DNA from: Candidatus Palauibacter poriticola | GTDB taxonomy: Bacteria; Gemmatimonadota; Gemmatimonadetes; Palauibacterales; Palauibacteraceae | Direction of reading: 5' to 3' | DNA: 64,000 nucleotides | Assembly (NCBI GenBank): GCA_012270965.1 | Contig: JAAXHJ010000055.1 | Location: 79,345 to 143,344 of the forward strand | Part shown: positions 1 through 8,404 of the stretch, piece by piece | Layout: every line of letters begins with the position of its first letter | How positions within the stretch are numbered: position 1 is the stretch's first letter | Notes under the pieces: model-generated | Databases searched by the model: none | What the model saw: only the letters and a program-made list of their open reading frames with translations | Told to the model about the DNA's origin: nothing | Position numbers and translations under genes: made by a program

Positions 1-439
1 GGTTCGGAGCGAGACGGACACCGCCCGCCGCAACCTGCGGGCGGCGGAGGACGACCAGCTCGACGCGATGCAGGATGTGGAAACCGCGCGCGGGGCGCTG
101 AACGCGGCGGAAGCGGAACTGCGGGAGGCCGCCGCGCAGTTGGCGGAACGGAGCACCGCCGCCGGGAAGCTGCGGGCGAACCTGGAGGGGGATCTTCGGC
201 ACTGCGGCGCGAGCCGGAAAACCCAGGAGGGCCGGCTGGACCGCCGGGCGCTGCAGCTATACCGCATGGCGGGCGGAGGGGGGCGCAAGGCGGCGCTTGC
301 CGAACTCACCGTCGACGGGGCGTGCGGCCGGTGCTATACGGCGGTACCCAAGCAGCGGCAAACCGAGATCCGGGGACGCCGGCATCTCGCCGTCTGCGAA
401 GGCTGCGGGATCATCCTCCACCCGGGGGCCCTCGCCTGA
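1..439 (+). CDS. CdsZ-like coiled-coil/zinc-ribbon protein, 3' part
   Basis: The 5' end lies outside the window; the frame is open from base 2. About 145 residues are visible. The first ~90 are Glu/Ala/Arg-rich with heptad character, as expected for a coiled coil. They are followed by two CxxC pairs (visible residues 108/111 and 132/135) inside CGRC...CEGCG, a C4 zinc ribbon typical of the zf-RING_7 (DUF164) family. Family members are proposed nucleic-acid-associated or scaffold proteins; no enzymatic role can be read from the sequence. The rsmD start follows about 13 bases after the stop, suggesting co-transcription. Identification is by architecture only, and the exact function is unknown. 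Confidence 0.75.
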   Translation, partial: VRSETDTARRNLRAAEDDQLDAMQDVETARGALNAAEAELREAAAQLAERSTAAGKLRANLEGDLRHCGASRKTQEGRLDRRALQLYRMAGGGGRKAALAELTVDGACGRCYTAVPKQRQTEIRGRRHLAVCEGCGIILHPGALA

Positions 440-452
440 GGCGTCCCGGGAC

Positions 453-1064
453 TTGAGGCTTCGCATCATCGCGGGGGAGTTGGGCGGCCGCTTCATCGAC
501 GCCCCCCGTGGACGGCGCACCCGTCCGACGGCGGAGCGGGTGCGGGAGGCTTGGTTCTCCGCGCTTGCGGGCGATGTCGATGGTGCCCGGGTCGCCGACC
601 TCTACGCCGGCTCCGGGGCCTTGGGAATCGAGGCGCTGTCGCGAGGTGCGGCGCACGTCCATTTTGTCGAGTCGGATCGGCGGACGGTGGCGCTGCTGCG
701 CCGCAACGTCGCGAAGCTTGATCTCGCGGACCGGTCGCGGGTGGTGCGGGACGATGCCATCGCCTGGGTCGACGGTCTCGACGGACCGGACGCCGCCGCC
801 GGACCGGACGCCGCGGCCGGACCGGACGACGCCGCCGGCCCGGGAGCGCCCCTCGATCTGGTCTTCGCGGATCCACCGTACGCGTCCGCCGGCGGCGCGC
901 GGCTGGTCGAGCGCTTCCTAGCCCGTCCGTTCGCCTCACAGTTGTGGGTCGAGCACCGTCCGGACGCCGAATGGGCGGCGGCGGCCGACTGGACGAGGGA
1001 ATACGGTGGCACCCGCGTGAGCCGGTTTCGGGCTCCGGCCGACGCTTCAACCCGAACACTCTGA
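453..1064 (+). CDS. rsmD: 16S rRNA (guanine966-N2)-methyltransferase RsmD
   Basis: SAM-dependent methyltransferase that modifies G966 of 16S rRNA during small-subunit assembly. The SAM-binding loop LYAGSGALGIEA is at about residues 50-61 and the catalytic DPPY at 140-143. I chose the TTG at 453 because the protein then begins MRLRIIAGELGGR, matching the family start; an in-frame ATG at 297 would overlap the upstream gene by 140 bases. About 203 residues, slightly long because residues 110-132 are an inserted Gly-Pro-Asp-Ala repeat encoded by an 18-bp tandem repeat. coaD follows 10 bases later; rsmD-coaD is a common pairing. Confidence 0.93.
   Translation: MRLRIIAGELGGRFIDAPRGRRTRPTAERVREAWFSALAGDVDGARVADLYAGSGALGIEALSRGAAHVHFVESDRRTVALLRRNVAKLDLADRSRVVRDDAIAWVDGLDGPDAAAGPDAAAGPDDAAGPGAPLDLVFADPPYASAGGARLVERFLARPFASQLWVEHRPDAEWAAAADWTREYGGTRVSRFRAPADASTRTL
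782..838 (+). repeat. 18-bp in-frame tandem repeat inside rsmD
   Basis: Three consecutive 18-bp units related to GGACCGGACGCCGCCGCC encode GPDAAA/GPDDAA repeats in the segment just before the catalytic DPPY strand. The unit is a multiple of three, so the frame is kept. It probably forms a surface loop. Confidence 0.8.
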
Positions 1065-1074
1065 CGGGGATTCG

Positions 1075-1572
1075 ATGAACCATGCCGTCGCCGTGTACCC
1101 CGGGTCGTTCGACCCGCTGACGGTTGGACACGAAGACATCGTGCGCAGGAGTCTGGGGGTCGTCGACCGTCTCATCGTCGCCGTGGCGGAGACGGCCACG
1201 CAGGCCAAGTCGGGACTGTTCGAGATCGACGAGCGCGTAGATCTGATCCGCGAAGTGTTCGCCGACGAACCGCGGATCGAGGCGACGTCCTTCTCCGGCC
1301 TGCTCGTGGATTTTGCACGTTCCCGCAAGGCCCGAATCATCGTCCGGGGGCTGCGGGCCGTGAGCGACTTCGAGTACGAGTTCCAGATGGCGCTCATGAA
1401 CCGCTCGCTCTGGCCCGAGGTCGAGGTGCTCTTCATGGCACCCTCGACGCGCCACACGTTCCTCAGCTCCTCGCTCGTGCGCGAAGTCGGACGTCTGGGC
1501 GGAGATGTAACGGACTTCGTGAGCCCGGCCGTGAAGGCCCGCATGGCCCGCGCCTTCGGGCGCGACGCTTAG
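1075..1572 (+). CDS. coaD: Phosphopantetheine adenylyltransferase
   Basis: Catalyses ATP plus 4'-phosphopantetheine to dephospho-CoA, the penultimate step of coenzyme A synthesis, in the cytosol. The nucleotidyltransferase signature YPGSFDPLTVGH occupies residues 8-19 with the TxGH active-site motif. The C-terminal SSSLVREVGRLGGD corresponds to the ATP-binding SSxxVR segment. At 165 residues it has the normal family length. It lies 10 bases downstream of rsmD and its TAG stop is part of the first REP-like element. Its product supplies CoA, the cofactor of the next gene and of the acyl-CoA genes a few kilobases downstream. Confidence 0.96.
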   Translation: MNHAVAVYPGSFDPLTVGHEDIVRRSLGVVDRLIVAVAETATQAKSGLFEIDERVDLIREVFADEPRIEATSFSGLLVDFARSRKARIIVRGLRAVSDFEYEFQMALMNRSLWPEVEVLFMAPSTRHTFLSSSLVREVGRLGGDVTDFVSPAVKARMARAFGRDA

Positions 1573-1609
1573 CAGCCCGTGGCAAGAGCCTTGCCGCGTT
1601 CGAGCGGCG
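1571..1609 (+). repeat. REP-like element, copy A (partial, forward)
   Basis: AGCAGCCCGTGGCAAGAGCC followed by a TTGCCGC...GCGGCG inner hairpin. It matches the left arm and centre of the complete copy at 34109. The right arm is missing; the next gene's ATG begins two bases after it. The first bases supply the coaD stop codon. Confidence 0.75.
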
Positions 1610-1610
1610 A

Positions 1611-2444
1611 ATGTTCATCGACCGGCTGAGGGGGCGGGCCGCGACCCTCGAGCGGCGCATCGGCTTTCCGGAGGCGGACGAGACCCGCACCGCGCTGGCG
1701 ATCCGCCGGTTGCGAGAGGAGGCGTGGGTGCGCCCGGTGGCGATTCGCGCCGGGGCGAGCGGCCTGGAGAAGGCCGCGCAACGCCTCGCGGCGGGGGAAC
1801 TGGACGGGGTCGTGGCCGGTGCCGCGCACGCGACGGCGGACGTCATCCGCGCCGGGCTGCGGGTCGTCGGCCTGGCCGACGGCGTGGAAACGGTCTCGGC
1901 CGCCTTCCACATGGTGTTTCCCGATCCCGGCGAGCGGGTGCTCACCCTTACGGACGCCGCGGTCGTCCCGGCGCCGACCCCGGCACAGATGGCGGAGGGT
2001 GCCTCGGCGGCCTGCGACGCGCACCGCGCCATTGCCGGAGAGGAACCGGTCGTCGCGTTTCTCTCATACTCCACTCTCGGCTCGGCGGCGGGGCCGGCGG
2101 TCGAGCACGTGCGCGAGGCGCTGGACATCTTCCGCCGCCGCCGCCCCGAGATCGCCGCGGACGGTGAACTGCAGGCCGATGCGGCGCTCGTGGCGGATGT
2201 CGCGGCGCGGAAGGCTCCCGGATCTCCGGTGGCCGGCCACGCGAACGTCCTCGTCTTCCCAAGCCTGGATGCCGCGAACATCGCGTACAAGCTGCTCGAG
2301 CGGCTCGCCGGCGCGCGCGCCCTGGGGCCTGTCCTTCAGGGACTGCGGCGACCGCTGAACGACCTCTCCCGCGGCGCGTCCGTCTCCGATATCGTGGACG
2401 TCGCCTGCATTACGGCCCTCATGTCACCCGGGAGCGAAGGATGA
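1611..2444 (+). CDS. Phosphate acetyl/butyryltransferase family protein (short form)
   Basis: Member of the PTA_PTB family, which moves an acyl group between CoA and phosphate. Family blocks are clear: DGVVAGAAHATADVIR (65-80), VETVSAAFHMVFPD (92-105), SYSTLGSA (152-159), DGELQADAAL (184-193), GHANVLVFPSLDAANIAYK (209-227) and RPLNDLSRG (247-255). At 277 residues it is shorter than the usual ~300-330. The missing part lies in the N-terminal half, between the ETRT segment and LEKAAQRL. The ATG sits at the edge of a REP-like element and no other start is visible upstream in frame. It overlaps the STAS gene by ATGA. Acetyl versus butyryl specificity cannot be decided, and no acetate or butyrate kinase is nearby. 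Confidence 0.82.
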   Translation: MFIDRLRGRAATLERRIGFPEADETRTALAIRRLREEAWVRPVAIRAGASGLEKAAQRLAAGELDGVVAGAAHATADVIRAGLRVVGLADGVETVSAAFHMVFPDPGERVLTLTDAAVVPAPTPAQMAEGASAACDAHRAIAGEEPVVAFLSYSTLGSAAGPAVEHVREALDIFRRRRPEIAADGELQADAALVADVAARKAPGSPVAGHANVLVFPSLDAANIAYKLLERLAGARALGPVLQGLRRPLNDLSRGASVSDIVDVACITALMSPGSEG

Positions 2445-2773
2445 CGTTTTTGATCGAAACGTTGGGAGCCAATACCGTCGTCGCCGTGGGCGGCCAGCTC
2501 ACGATCAACAACCGAGGCGAATTCAAGGAGCGCGTGCTCGCGCGCCTGGCGGTTGGGGACACCGACTTCGTCATCGATTTTGCCGAAGCGGACTACATCG
2601 ACTCCTCGGGACTGGGGGTGCTCGTGAGTCTCTCCAAGCACATCCGCGACACGGGGGGGCGCCTGACGCTGGCGGGGTTGAACGAGGATCTTCAGCGGCT
2701 CTTTGCCCTGACCAAACTGGACTCGCTGTTCGACATCGCCGAGACCCGGGCAGCCGCGCTCGGCGAATCCTGA
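2441..2773 (+). CDS. STAS-domain anti-sigma factor antagonist
   Basis: A 110-residue single STAS domain of the SpoIIAA/RsbV type. The hallmark DSSGLG (residues 54-59) contains the serine that a HATPase-type anti-sigma kinase phosphorylates and a PP2C phosphatase dephosphorylates; the unphosphorylated form binds the anti-sigma factor. It overlaps the phosphotransacetylase gene by four bases and is followed, after a REP-like element, by a gene carrying both a HATPase domain and a SpoIIE phosphatase domain. The two genes therefore look like a partner-switching pair. No sigma factor gene is adjacent. Confidence 0.9.
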   Translation: MTFLIETLGANTVVAVGGQLTINNRGEFKERVLARLAVGDTDFVIDFAEADYIDSSGLGVLVSLSKHIRDTGGRLTLAGLNEDLQRLFALTKLDSLFDIAETRAAALGES

Positions 2774-2841
2774 CCGCCCGTGGCACGAGCCCCGCTGCCT
2801 TCGAGCGGCGCCGCTCCCGGCGCTGACGCGGGGTCTCGCCA
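2774..2841 (+). repeat. REP-like element, copy B (forward)
   Basis: CCGCCCGTGGCACGAGCCCC, then CTTCGAGCGGCG, a short insertion, GCGCTGACGCGGGG and TCTCGCCATG. It has the same order of arms and centre as the complete copy at 34109, starting directly after the STAS stop codon. Confidence 0.75.
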
Positions 2842-2892
2842 TGATGGAGTGGACGCCTCCTCCCGGCTGCTAACCGGAGCCGCGGCTCCGGA

Positions 2893-4698
2893 ATGAAGGA
2901 CGGTCACCCGGCCCGCATCTTGGTCCTCTCCAGCCGGCCGGACATTCTCGATGCGGTCGCCGGCGCCGCCGCGGAGATTGACGCCTCCCCCGAAGTCAGG
3001 GGGCTCTTCGGGCGCCCGCTCACGGTGCTCCCGACGGATCTCATCCTGGTGGACATCGCCGAGCAACGCGCGACGATGCCGTATCTGCACCGGCGCTTCG
3101 GCGCCGCGTCGGCGCTCGTGGCGCTCATCGAGGGGGCGTGGATCGACCGTCTGGGTTCGGCGCTGGCCGAGGACTGGACCGACTACCTCTTCTATCCCCT
3201 CAACGCGGCCGAACTCGGGTTCGTGTGGCGCAAACACACCTCGCCCGCGGAAGTGCCGGAGCTGAACCTGGACGTCGACGATTCGGGGCGCATACGCGTC
3301 GTGTTTCCGTCGAGCGTGCGCTACCAGCGCGCCGTGGTGGAGAGGGTCGTCGTGGCCTGCCGGCACCTCGCGGACCTGGATCGCGAGACGGCGTTCAGGC
3401 TCCGGGTCGCGCTCGGCGAGGCCGTGGCCAACGCGATTCTTTACGGAAGTGGGGACCGTCCCGGCGCCGTCGTGCGGGTTTCGGCGAAGGCGCACGCGGA
3501 CGGCCTGCGCGTGAAGGTCTCGGACGAGGGGGGCGGATTCGATCCCGAGACGGTCCCGGACCCCATCTCGGCGGAAGGCATCGCCCGACCGCGCGGGCGC
3601 GGCCTCTTCCTTCTGAGGCAGTTCGCGGACGGCGTGGCCTTCAACGAGACCGGCAACCGGGTCACGCTCTCGTTCCGGGGCGCGCCGGATCCGCTCGTGA
3701 GGATCGAACCTCTCCTGAAACGCTTCGCCGAGGTCATGGGTCTCAAGTTTCGGCTCGACCGGCTGTTCGAGGACGGCTCACAGGTGCTGTTCGACAGTTG
3801 GGAGGGGGACGCGGAGTCGAGCCGCCCGCCGGAGGTTCGGGAGACGTGGCCGCTGGGCGATGCGGGACGGCTTCGTCTGGTCCACGAGCCGGCAAGCCGC
3901 GGCGATGCCGCCGCGTCGCTTCTCGCGGGCTGGATCGGCGCCGTGGCCGAGGGCGAACGGTCGCGGGAGCGGCTCCTCGCGCGACGGCTGCGGCGGGAGC
4001 GGGTGCTGGCAGAACTGGAGATCGCCCGGGATCTGCAACTGAAGCTGCTGCCCCCGGCGGAGGACTTCCGCGATCTCGGACGGATCGCGGCCCGCTGCGA
4101 TCCGGCGCTCTCTCTGGGCGGCGACTTCTATTACCTGGTCCGGCTCGCGGGCGGTTGTCTGGGAGTCATGCTCGGCGACGTGAGTTCGCATGGCCCCTCC
4201 GCCGCGCTCATCATGGCCCGTACGCTGAGTGCCGTGGTCTTGGCGACGGGAGTGGAGGCCGAACCCGCGGCCGTCCTCGACGCGATGCACGGGCAGCTTC
4301 GGGCGGCGCTCGACGCGACCGAGATGTACATGACGCTCTTCTACGGGGTCATCGATCCCGGGCGCGGAGAGCTGCGCTACGCGAACGCGGGCCACCCGTA
4401 CGCGTATCTGCTCGGATCGGACGGGGTGCGCCGCCTCACCGCGCTCGATCCCCCGGTCGGCGTGGCCGCGGTGCGGTCGTACCGGCAGGCGCGGGTTCCG
4501 TCCGCGGATAAGACCTTGTTGGCGTTCACCGATGGCCTCGCCGAGCTGAGCGATCCCCTGGAAACGCCGCATGCCCGGGTGCGGAGGCGCATCGACCGCG
4601 GCGATCTCGATCCCGAGGTCCTCGTGGCGGCGCTCTTCGCGGACAGCGATGACGAGATGAGATTGGACGACCGGACGGCCGTCGCGGCTTCGCTGTGA
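2893..4698 (+). CDS. Fused receiver-like / HATPase / SpoIIE-type PP2C phosphatase regulator
   Basis: A 601-residue signalling protein. Residues 1-115 resemble a degenerate receiver domain (TDLILVDIAE around 48-57). Residues 135-265 are an RsbW-like HATPase with GEAVANAI (175-182), DEGGGFDP (211-218) and GRGLFLLRQ (235-243). A linker with a basic helix (355-385) leads to a SpoIIE/PP2C domain (about 385-600) with metal-binding aspartates in GGDFYY (D411), GDVSSHG (D429) and FTDGLAEL (D547). Carrying both kinase-like and phosphatase domains, it could both phosphorylate and dephosphorylate the STAS protein encoded just upstream; that is inference. Its stop overlaps the rsmA start by four bases. 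Confidence 0.85.
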   Translation: MKDGHPARILVLSSRPDILDAVAGAAAEIDASPEVRGLFGRPLTVLPTDLILVDIAEQRATMPYLHRRFGAASALVALIEGAWIDRLGSALAEDWTDYLFYPLNAAELGFVWRKHTSPAEVPELNLDVDDSGRIRVVFPSSVRYQRAVVERVVVACRHLADLDRETAFRLRVALGEAVANAILYGSGDRPGAVVRVSAKAHADGLRVKVSDEGGGFDPETVPDPISAEGIARPRGRGLFLLRQFADGVAFNETGNRVTLSFRGAPDPLVRIEPLLKRFAEVMGLKFRLDRLFEDGSQVLFDSWEGDAESSRPPEVRETWPLGDAGRLRLVHEPASRGDAAASLLAGWIGAVAEGERSRERLLARRLRRERVLAELEIARDLQLKLLPPAEDFRDLGRIAARCDPALSLGGDFYYLVRLAGGCLGVMLGDVSSHGPSAALIMARTLSAVVLATGVEAEPAAVLDAMHGQLRAALDATEMYMTLFYGVIDPGRGELRYANAGHPYAYLLGSDGVRRLTALDPPVGVAAVRSYRQARVPSADKTLLAFTDGLAELSDPLETPHARVRRRIDRGDLDPEVLVAALFADSDDEMRLDDRTAVAASL

Positions 4699-5531
4699 CC
4701 GCGGGGAGGACCGAACGCCCCCGGCCGAAGCGCGCCCTCGGCCAGAACTTCCTCGTCGACCCGAACATCCAGCGCCGGATCGTCCGGGAACTCGATCCGC
4801 GGCCGGCGGACATGGTGCTCGAGGTTGGACCGGGGCACGGAGAGCTGAGCCAATACCTCGTCGGACGTTGCCGTCGCCTCGTCCTCATCGAGAAGGATCG
4901 CGACCTCGCCGGCGGGCTCCGCGACCGATGGGGGGACCGGCCGGACGTCGAGGTGGTGGAGGGCGACGCGCTTCGCCTCGAACTCCCGGATTTCGTGCGG
5001 GGCGCCGGCGCGGTGCGCGTGGTGTCGAACGTCCCCTACAACATCACGTCGCCTCTCGTCTTCGCCCTCCTCGAACTCGAGCCGGCCGCCGTCCGCATCG
5101 TGCTCACCGTCCAGAGAGAAGTGGCGGAGCGGATCGTCGCGGCGCCGGGCATCAAGGCGTATGGCGCGCTCTCCGTCGGCGTCCAGGCGATCACGGAGGC
5201 GTCGCTTGCCCTTCGGGTGGGCCGCCAAGCGTTCCGTCCCGTTCCGGCGGTCGATTCGGCCGTGGTGCGCCTGGAACCGCGGCCGGGTGCCGCCGACATC
5301 GACCGAACGGCGCTCAGGACGCTGACGCGCGCCTGCTTCAACCGCCGCCGGAAGCAGCTCCAAAAGACGCTGCGCACGGCTCCGGAGCTGAGCTTTGCGG
5401 GAGATGCGGAGGCGGTGCTGGCGCAGCTCTCGATCGACCCCGCGGTGCGGCCGGAGATGCTGGATCCCCCCACCTTCGTGCGTTTGGCGGGGGCGCTCGA
5501 GGCGAGACGCGGAGGGGGCGCGTCGCGTTGA
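4695..5531 (+). CDS. rsmA: 16S rRNA (adenine1518/1519-N6)-dimethyltransferase
   Basis: KsgA/RsmA dimethylates two adjacent adenines in the 3' helix of 16S rRNA late in 30S assembly. Family start motif RALGQNFLVD is at residues 13-22, the SAM-binding loop EVGPGHGELS at 43-52 and catalytic SNVPYNITSP at 111-120. The C-terminal FRPVPAVDSAVVRLEPR is also typical. It has 278 residues, the usual length. The start is a GTG that overlaps the preceding stop (GTGA). The rex promoter overlaps its last codons. Confidence 0.95.
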   Translation: MTAGRTERPRPKRALGQNFLVDPNIQRRIVRELDPRPADMVLEVGPGHGELSQYLVGRCRRLVLIEKDRDLAGGLRDRWGDRPDVEVVEGDALRLELPDFVRGAGAVRVVSNVPYNITSPLVFALLELEPAAVRIVLTVQREVAERIVAAPGIKAYGALSVGVQAITEASLALRVGRQAFRPVPAVDSAVVRLEPRPGAADIDRTALRTLTRACFNRRRKQLQKTLRTAPELSFAGDAEAVLAQLSIDPAVRPEMLDPPTFVRLAGALEARRGGGASR

Positions 5532-5556
5532 GTTGAGGACGGGCCGGCCCTATCTT
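5528..5556 (+). promoter_or_regulatory. Candidate sigma-70-type promoter of rex
   Basis: TTGAGT (5528-5533), a 17-base spacer and TATCTT (5551-5556). The predicted transcription start near 5563 falls inside the Rex operator. A TATCTT hexamer also occurs upstream of eno. Assigned by consensus only. Confidence 0.5.
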
Positions 5557-5559
5557 GGT

Positions 5560-5577
5560 TTGTGAAACCTTTCACAA
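5560..5577 (+). promoter_or_regulatory. Rex operator upstream of rex
   Basis: TTGTGAAACCTTTCACAA, an 18-bp palindrome matching the established Rex consensus TTGTGA-N6-TCACAA at every conserved position. It covers the expected transcription start of rex and lies 8 bases before its ATG. Rex leaves such sites when NADH/NAD+ is high, so this is the signature of redox-dependent autoregulation. Confidence 0.88.
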
Positions 5578-5585
5578 GGGCGGGC

Positions 5586-6233
5586 ATGAGCGGCAGGATT
5601 TCCGATTCGACGGTTCGACGCCTCTCCCTGTATCTCCGCATGTTGCGCGACCTCGAGCGAGTCGGCGCGGAGTTCGTGTCCAGCTCGCAGCTCGCCGAAC
5701 CCTCGGGGGCCACCTCGGCCCAAGTCCGGAAGGATCTGAGCCACTTCGGCTCGTTCGGGAAGCGGGGGCGGGGATACTCGGTCGCGGGGCTCGTGCGGGC
5801 GCTGGAGAAGATCCTCGGGCTCTCGCGCAGCTGGAGGATCGCGCTCGTGGGCGTCGGCAAGATCGGGTCCGCGCTGCTCGGGTACGGCGGGCTGGCGGCG
5901 CGCGGATTCGACGTGGTCGCGGCCTTCGACGTCGACGACGCGAAGATCGGGACCCGGGCGCACGGGCTCAGGATTCACCCCATGACGGAGTTGCGGCCCG
6001 TCATCGCGGAGAGCGGGGCGGAGATCGGGGTCGTCGCGACTCCGACGGAGGTGGCCGCCGAGATCGCCGCGGAACTCGAGCGCGCGGGCGTGGGCGCGAT
6101 CCTCAACTTCGCGCCGATCGAACTCTCCGAGGTGAACGGGGTGCCGATCCGAACGGTGGACATCGTGCTCGAGCTGGAAGGCTTGAGCTACCTGATGTCC
6201 GAGGCGGGCCGGCGTACCGGGAGCGACGCGTGA
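5586..6233 (+). CDS. rex: Redox-sensing transcriptional repressor Rex
   Basis: NADH/NAD+-responsive repressor of fermentation, respiration and acyl-CoA genes. The N-terminal winged helix (1-78) contains TSAQVRKDLSHFGSFGKRG, the recognition segment. The Rossmann domain (80-215) begins with ALVGVGKIGSALL, with GxGxxG at 89-94, followed by VVAAFDVD. I chose the ATG at 5586 because AAGGG lies just upstream; a GTG at 5562 would place the start inside the operator. At 215 residues it is of family size. It is followed, with a GTGA overlap, by an exonuclease gene, and 0.9 kb later by NAD-linked acyl-CoA genes that are plausible targets. Confidence 0.95.
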   Translation: MSGRISDSTVRRLSLYLRMLRDLERVGAEFVSSSQLAEPSGATSAQVRKDLSHFGSFGKRGRGYSVAGLVRALEKILGLSRSWRIALVGVGKIGSALLGYGGLAARGFDVVAAFDVDDAKIGTRAHGLRIHPMTELRPVIAESGAEIGVVATPTEVAAEIAAELERAGVGAILNFAPIELSEVNGVPIRTVDIVLELEGLSYLMSEAGRRTGSDA

Positions 6234-7123
6234 CGGGCGTGCACTTCGCTCCCGATGGAGTGTTGGTGCAAAGGGCGCTGCGCCGGCTCGAGGACGGTCC
6301 CCGCTCGTCGGTGGACCTCGCGGCCGAGGTGCTCGGAATGCGCGGGTGTCCGCCGGCCATGGCCCGCCGGCTCGTCGCGCAGCTCCTCGACGGGATCCCG
6401 GAGGTGGCCCGCGACGGGGAGGGCGGCGACGCCTGGCGCCTGGCCGGGGGAGGGCGGCGGACCCGGAAGCCGGCGGCGAGGGGACTGCGCGACCTCCGAT
6501 ACGCGGTCGTGGACGTCGAGACGAACGGCGGCGTCGCGGGCGCGGACGGCCGGGTGGTCGAGATCGCGATCGTGGACGTGGATCGCGGTGCGATCGGGGG
6601 ATGCTATTCGACCCTCGTGGATGCCGGCGTGGCGATTCCGCCGTGGATCACGCGGCTCACCGGCATCCGCACGGAGATGACGCGCGGAGCGCCGAGTTTC
6701 TCGCAGATCTGCGACCGGGTGCGCGCGCACCTCCGCGGCCGGGTTTTCGTCGCACATAACGCGGCGTACGATTGGGGCTTCCTGCGCGCCGAGATGCGGC
6801 GGGCGGGGGCCGGCCTCCCGCGCGGACCCCGCCTGTGCACGGTCCACATGGCGCGCCGACTGCTACCGGGACTCGAGCGGCGAGGCTTGGATTCGGTCGC
6901 CGACTACTACGGGATCGAGATCCGCGAACGTCACCGCGCGCGGGGCGACGCGGTCGCGACGGCCCGCATCCTCCTCCGCATGATCGCGGAGGCGGAGCGG
7001 CGAGGCTGGACGACGTGGCCAGAGCTCCGAAAGGCTCTCGGGCCGGTTCCGCGACGTGAGCGCGGCCGACGTCGGGATCGGCGTTCGAGACGGCATGAAC
7101 CACGCGAACGACGGCATGAGTGA
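6230..7123 (+). CDS. DnaQ-like 3'-5' exonuclease domain protein
   Basis: A 297-residue protein with a DEDDh exonuclease fold, as in the DNA polymerase III epsilon subunit. ExoI DVETNG is at 95-100, ExoII HNAAYDWGF at 177-185 and ExoIII HRARGDAVAT at 235-244, so all metal-binding acidic residues and the catalytic His are present. Residues 1-80 form an additional helical domain of unknown role, and the C terminus is a strongly basic Arg-rich tail. The GTG start overlaps the rex stop by four bases. It may be the replicative proofreading subunit or a repair exonuclease; the extra N-terminal domain favours a specialised role. Confidence 0.8.
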   Translation: MTGVHFAPDGVLVQRALRRLEDGPRSSVDLAAEVLGMRGCPPAMARRLVAQLLDGIPEVARDGEGGDAWRLAGGGRRTRKPAARGLRDLRYAVVDVETNGGVAGADGRVVEIAIVDVDRGAIGGCYSTLVDAGVAIPPWITRLTGIRTEMTRGAPSFSQICDRVRAHLRGRVFVAHNAAYDWGFLRAEMRRAGAGLPRGPRLCTVHMARRLLPGLERRGLDSVADYYGIEIRERHRARGDAVATARILLRMIAEAERRGWTTWPELRKALGPVPRRERGRRRDRRSRRHEPRERRHE

Positions 7124-7147
7124 GGGAAAACACGGCATGAGTGATGG
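7102..7147 (+). repeat. Short direct repeat after the exonuclease gene
   Basis: Two ~20-bp units begin ACGGCATGAGTGA at 7111 and 7131, with a degenerate earlier copy (CGGCATGAACCACG) at 7092. The stop codon of the exonuclease gene lies in the first unit. The spacer to the thiolase gene contains nothing else. Confidence 0.55.
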
Positions 7148-7150
7148 AAG

Positions 7151-8346
<1,196 letters not shown>

Positions 8347-8362
<16 letters not shown>

Positions 8363-8404
8363 ACGTGGAGCGGCGAGCAACGTGAAGCGGCGAGCAACGT
8401 GAAG
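8347..8404 (+). repeat. 17-bp tandem repeat at the thiolase/CPBP junction
   Basis: CGTGGAGCGGCGCTGAA (8347), CGTGGAGCGGCGAGCAA (8364) and CGTGAAGCGGCGAGCAA (8381), followed by a partial CGTGAAG (8398). The first unit encodes the thiolase C terminus and stop; the last supplies the GTG start of the next gene. Confidence 0.85.

Noticed and set aside
5562-5585. GTG at 5562 as the rex start
   Set aside because: It lies inside the Rex operator and at the predicted transcription start; ATG 5586 has a ribosome-binding site and matches the family.
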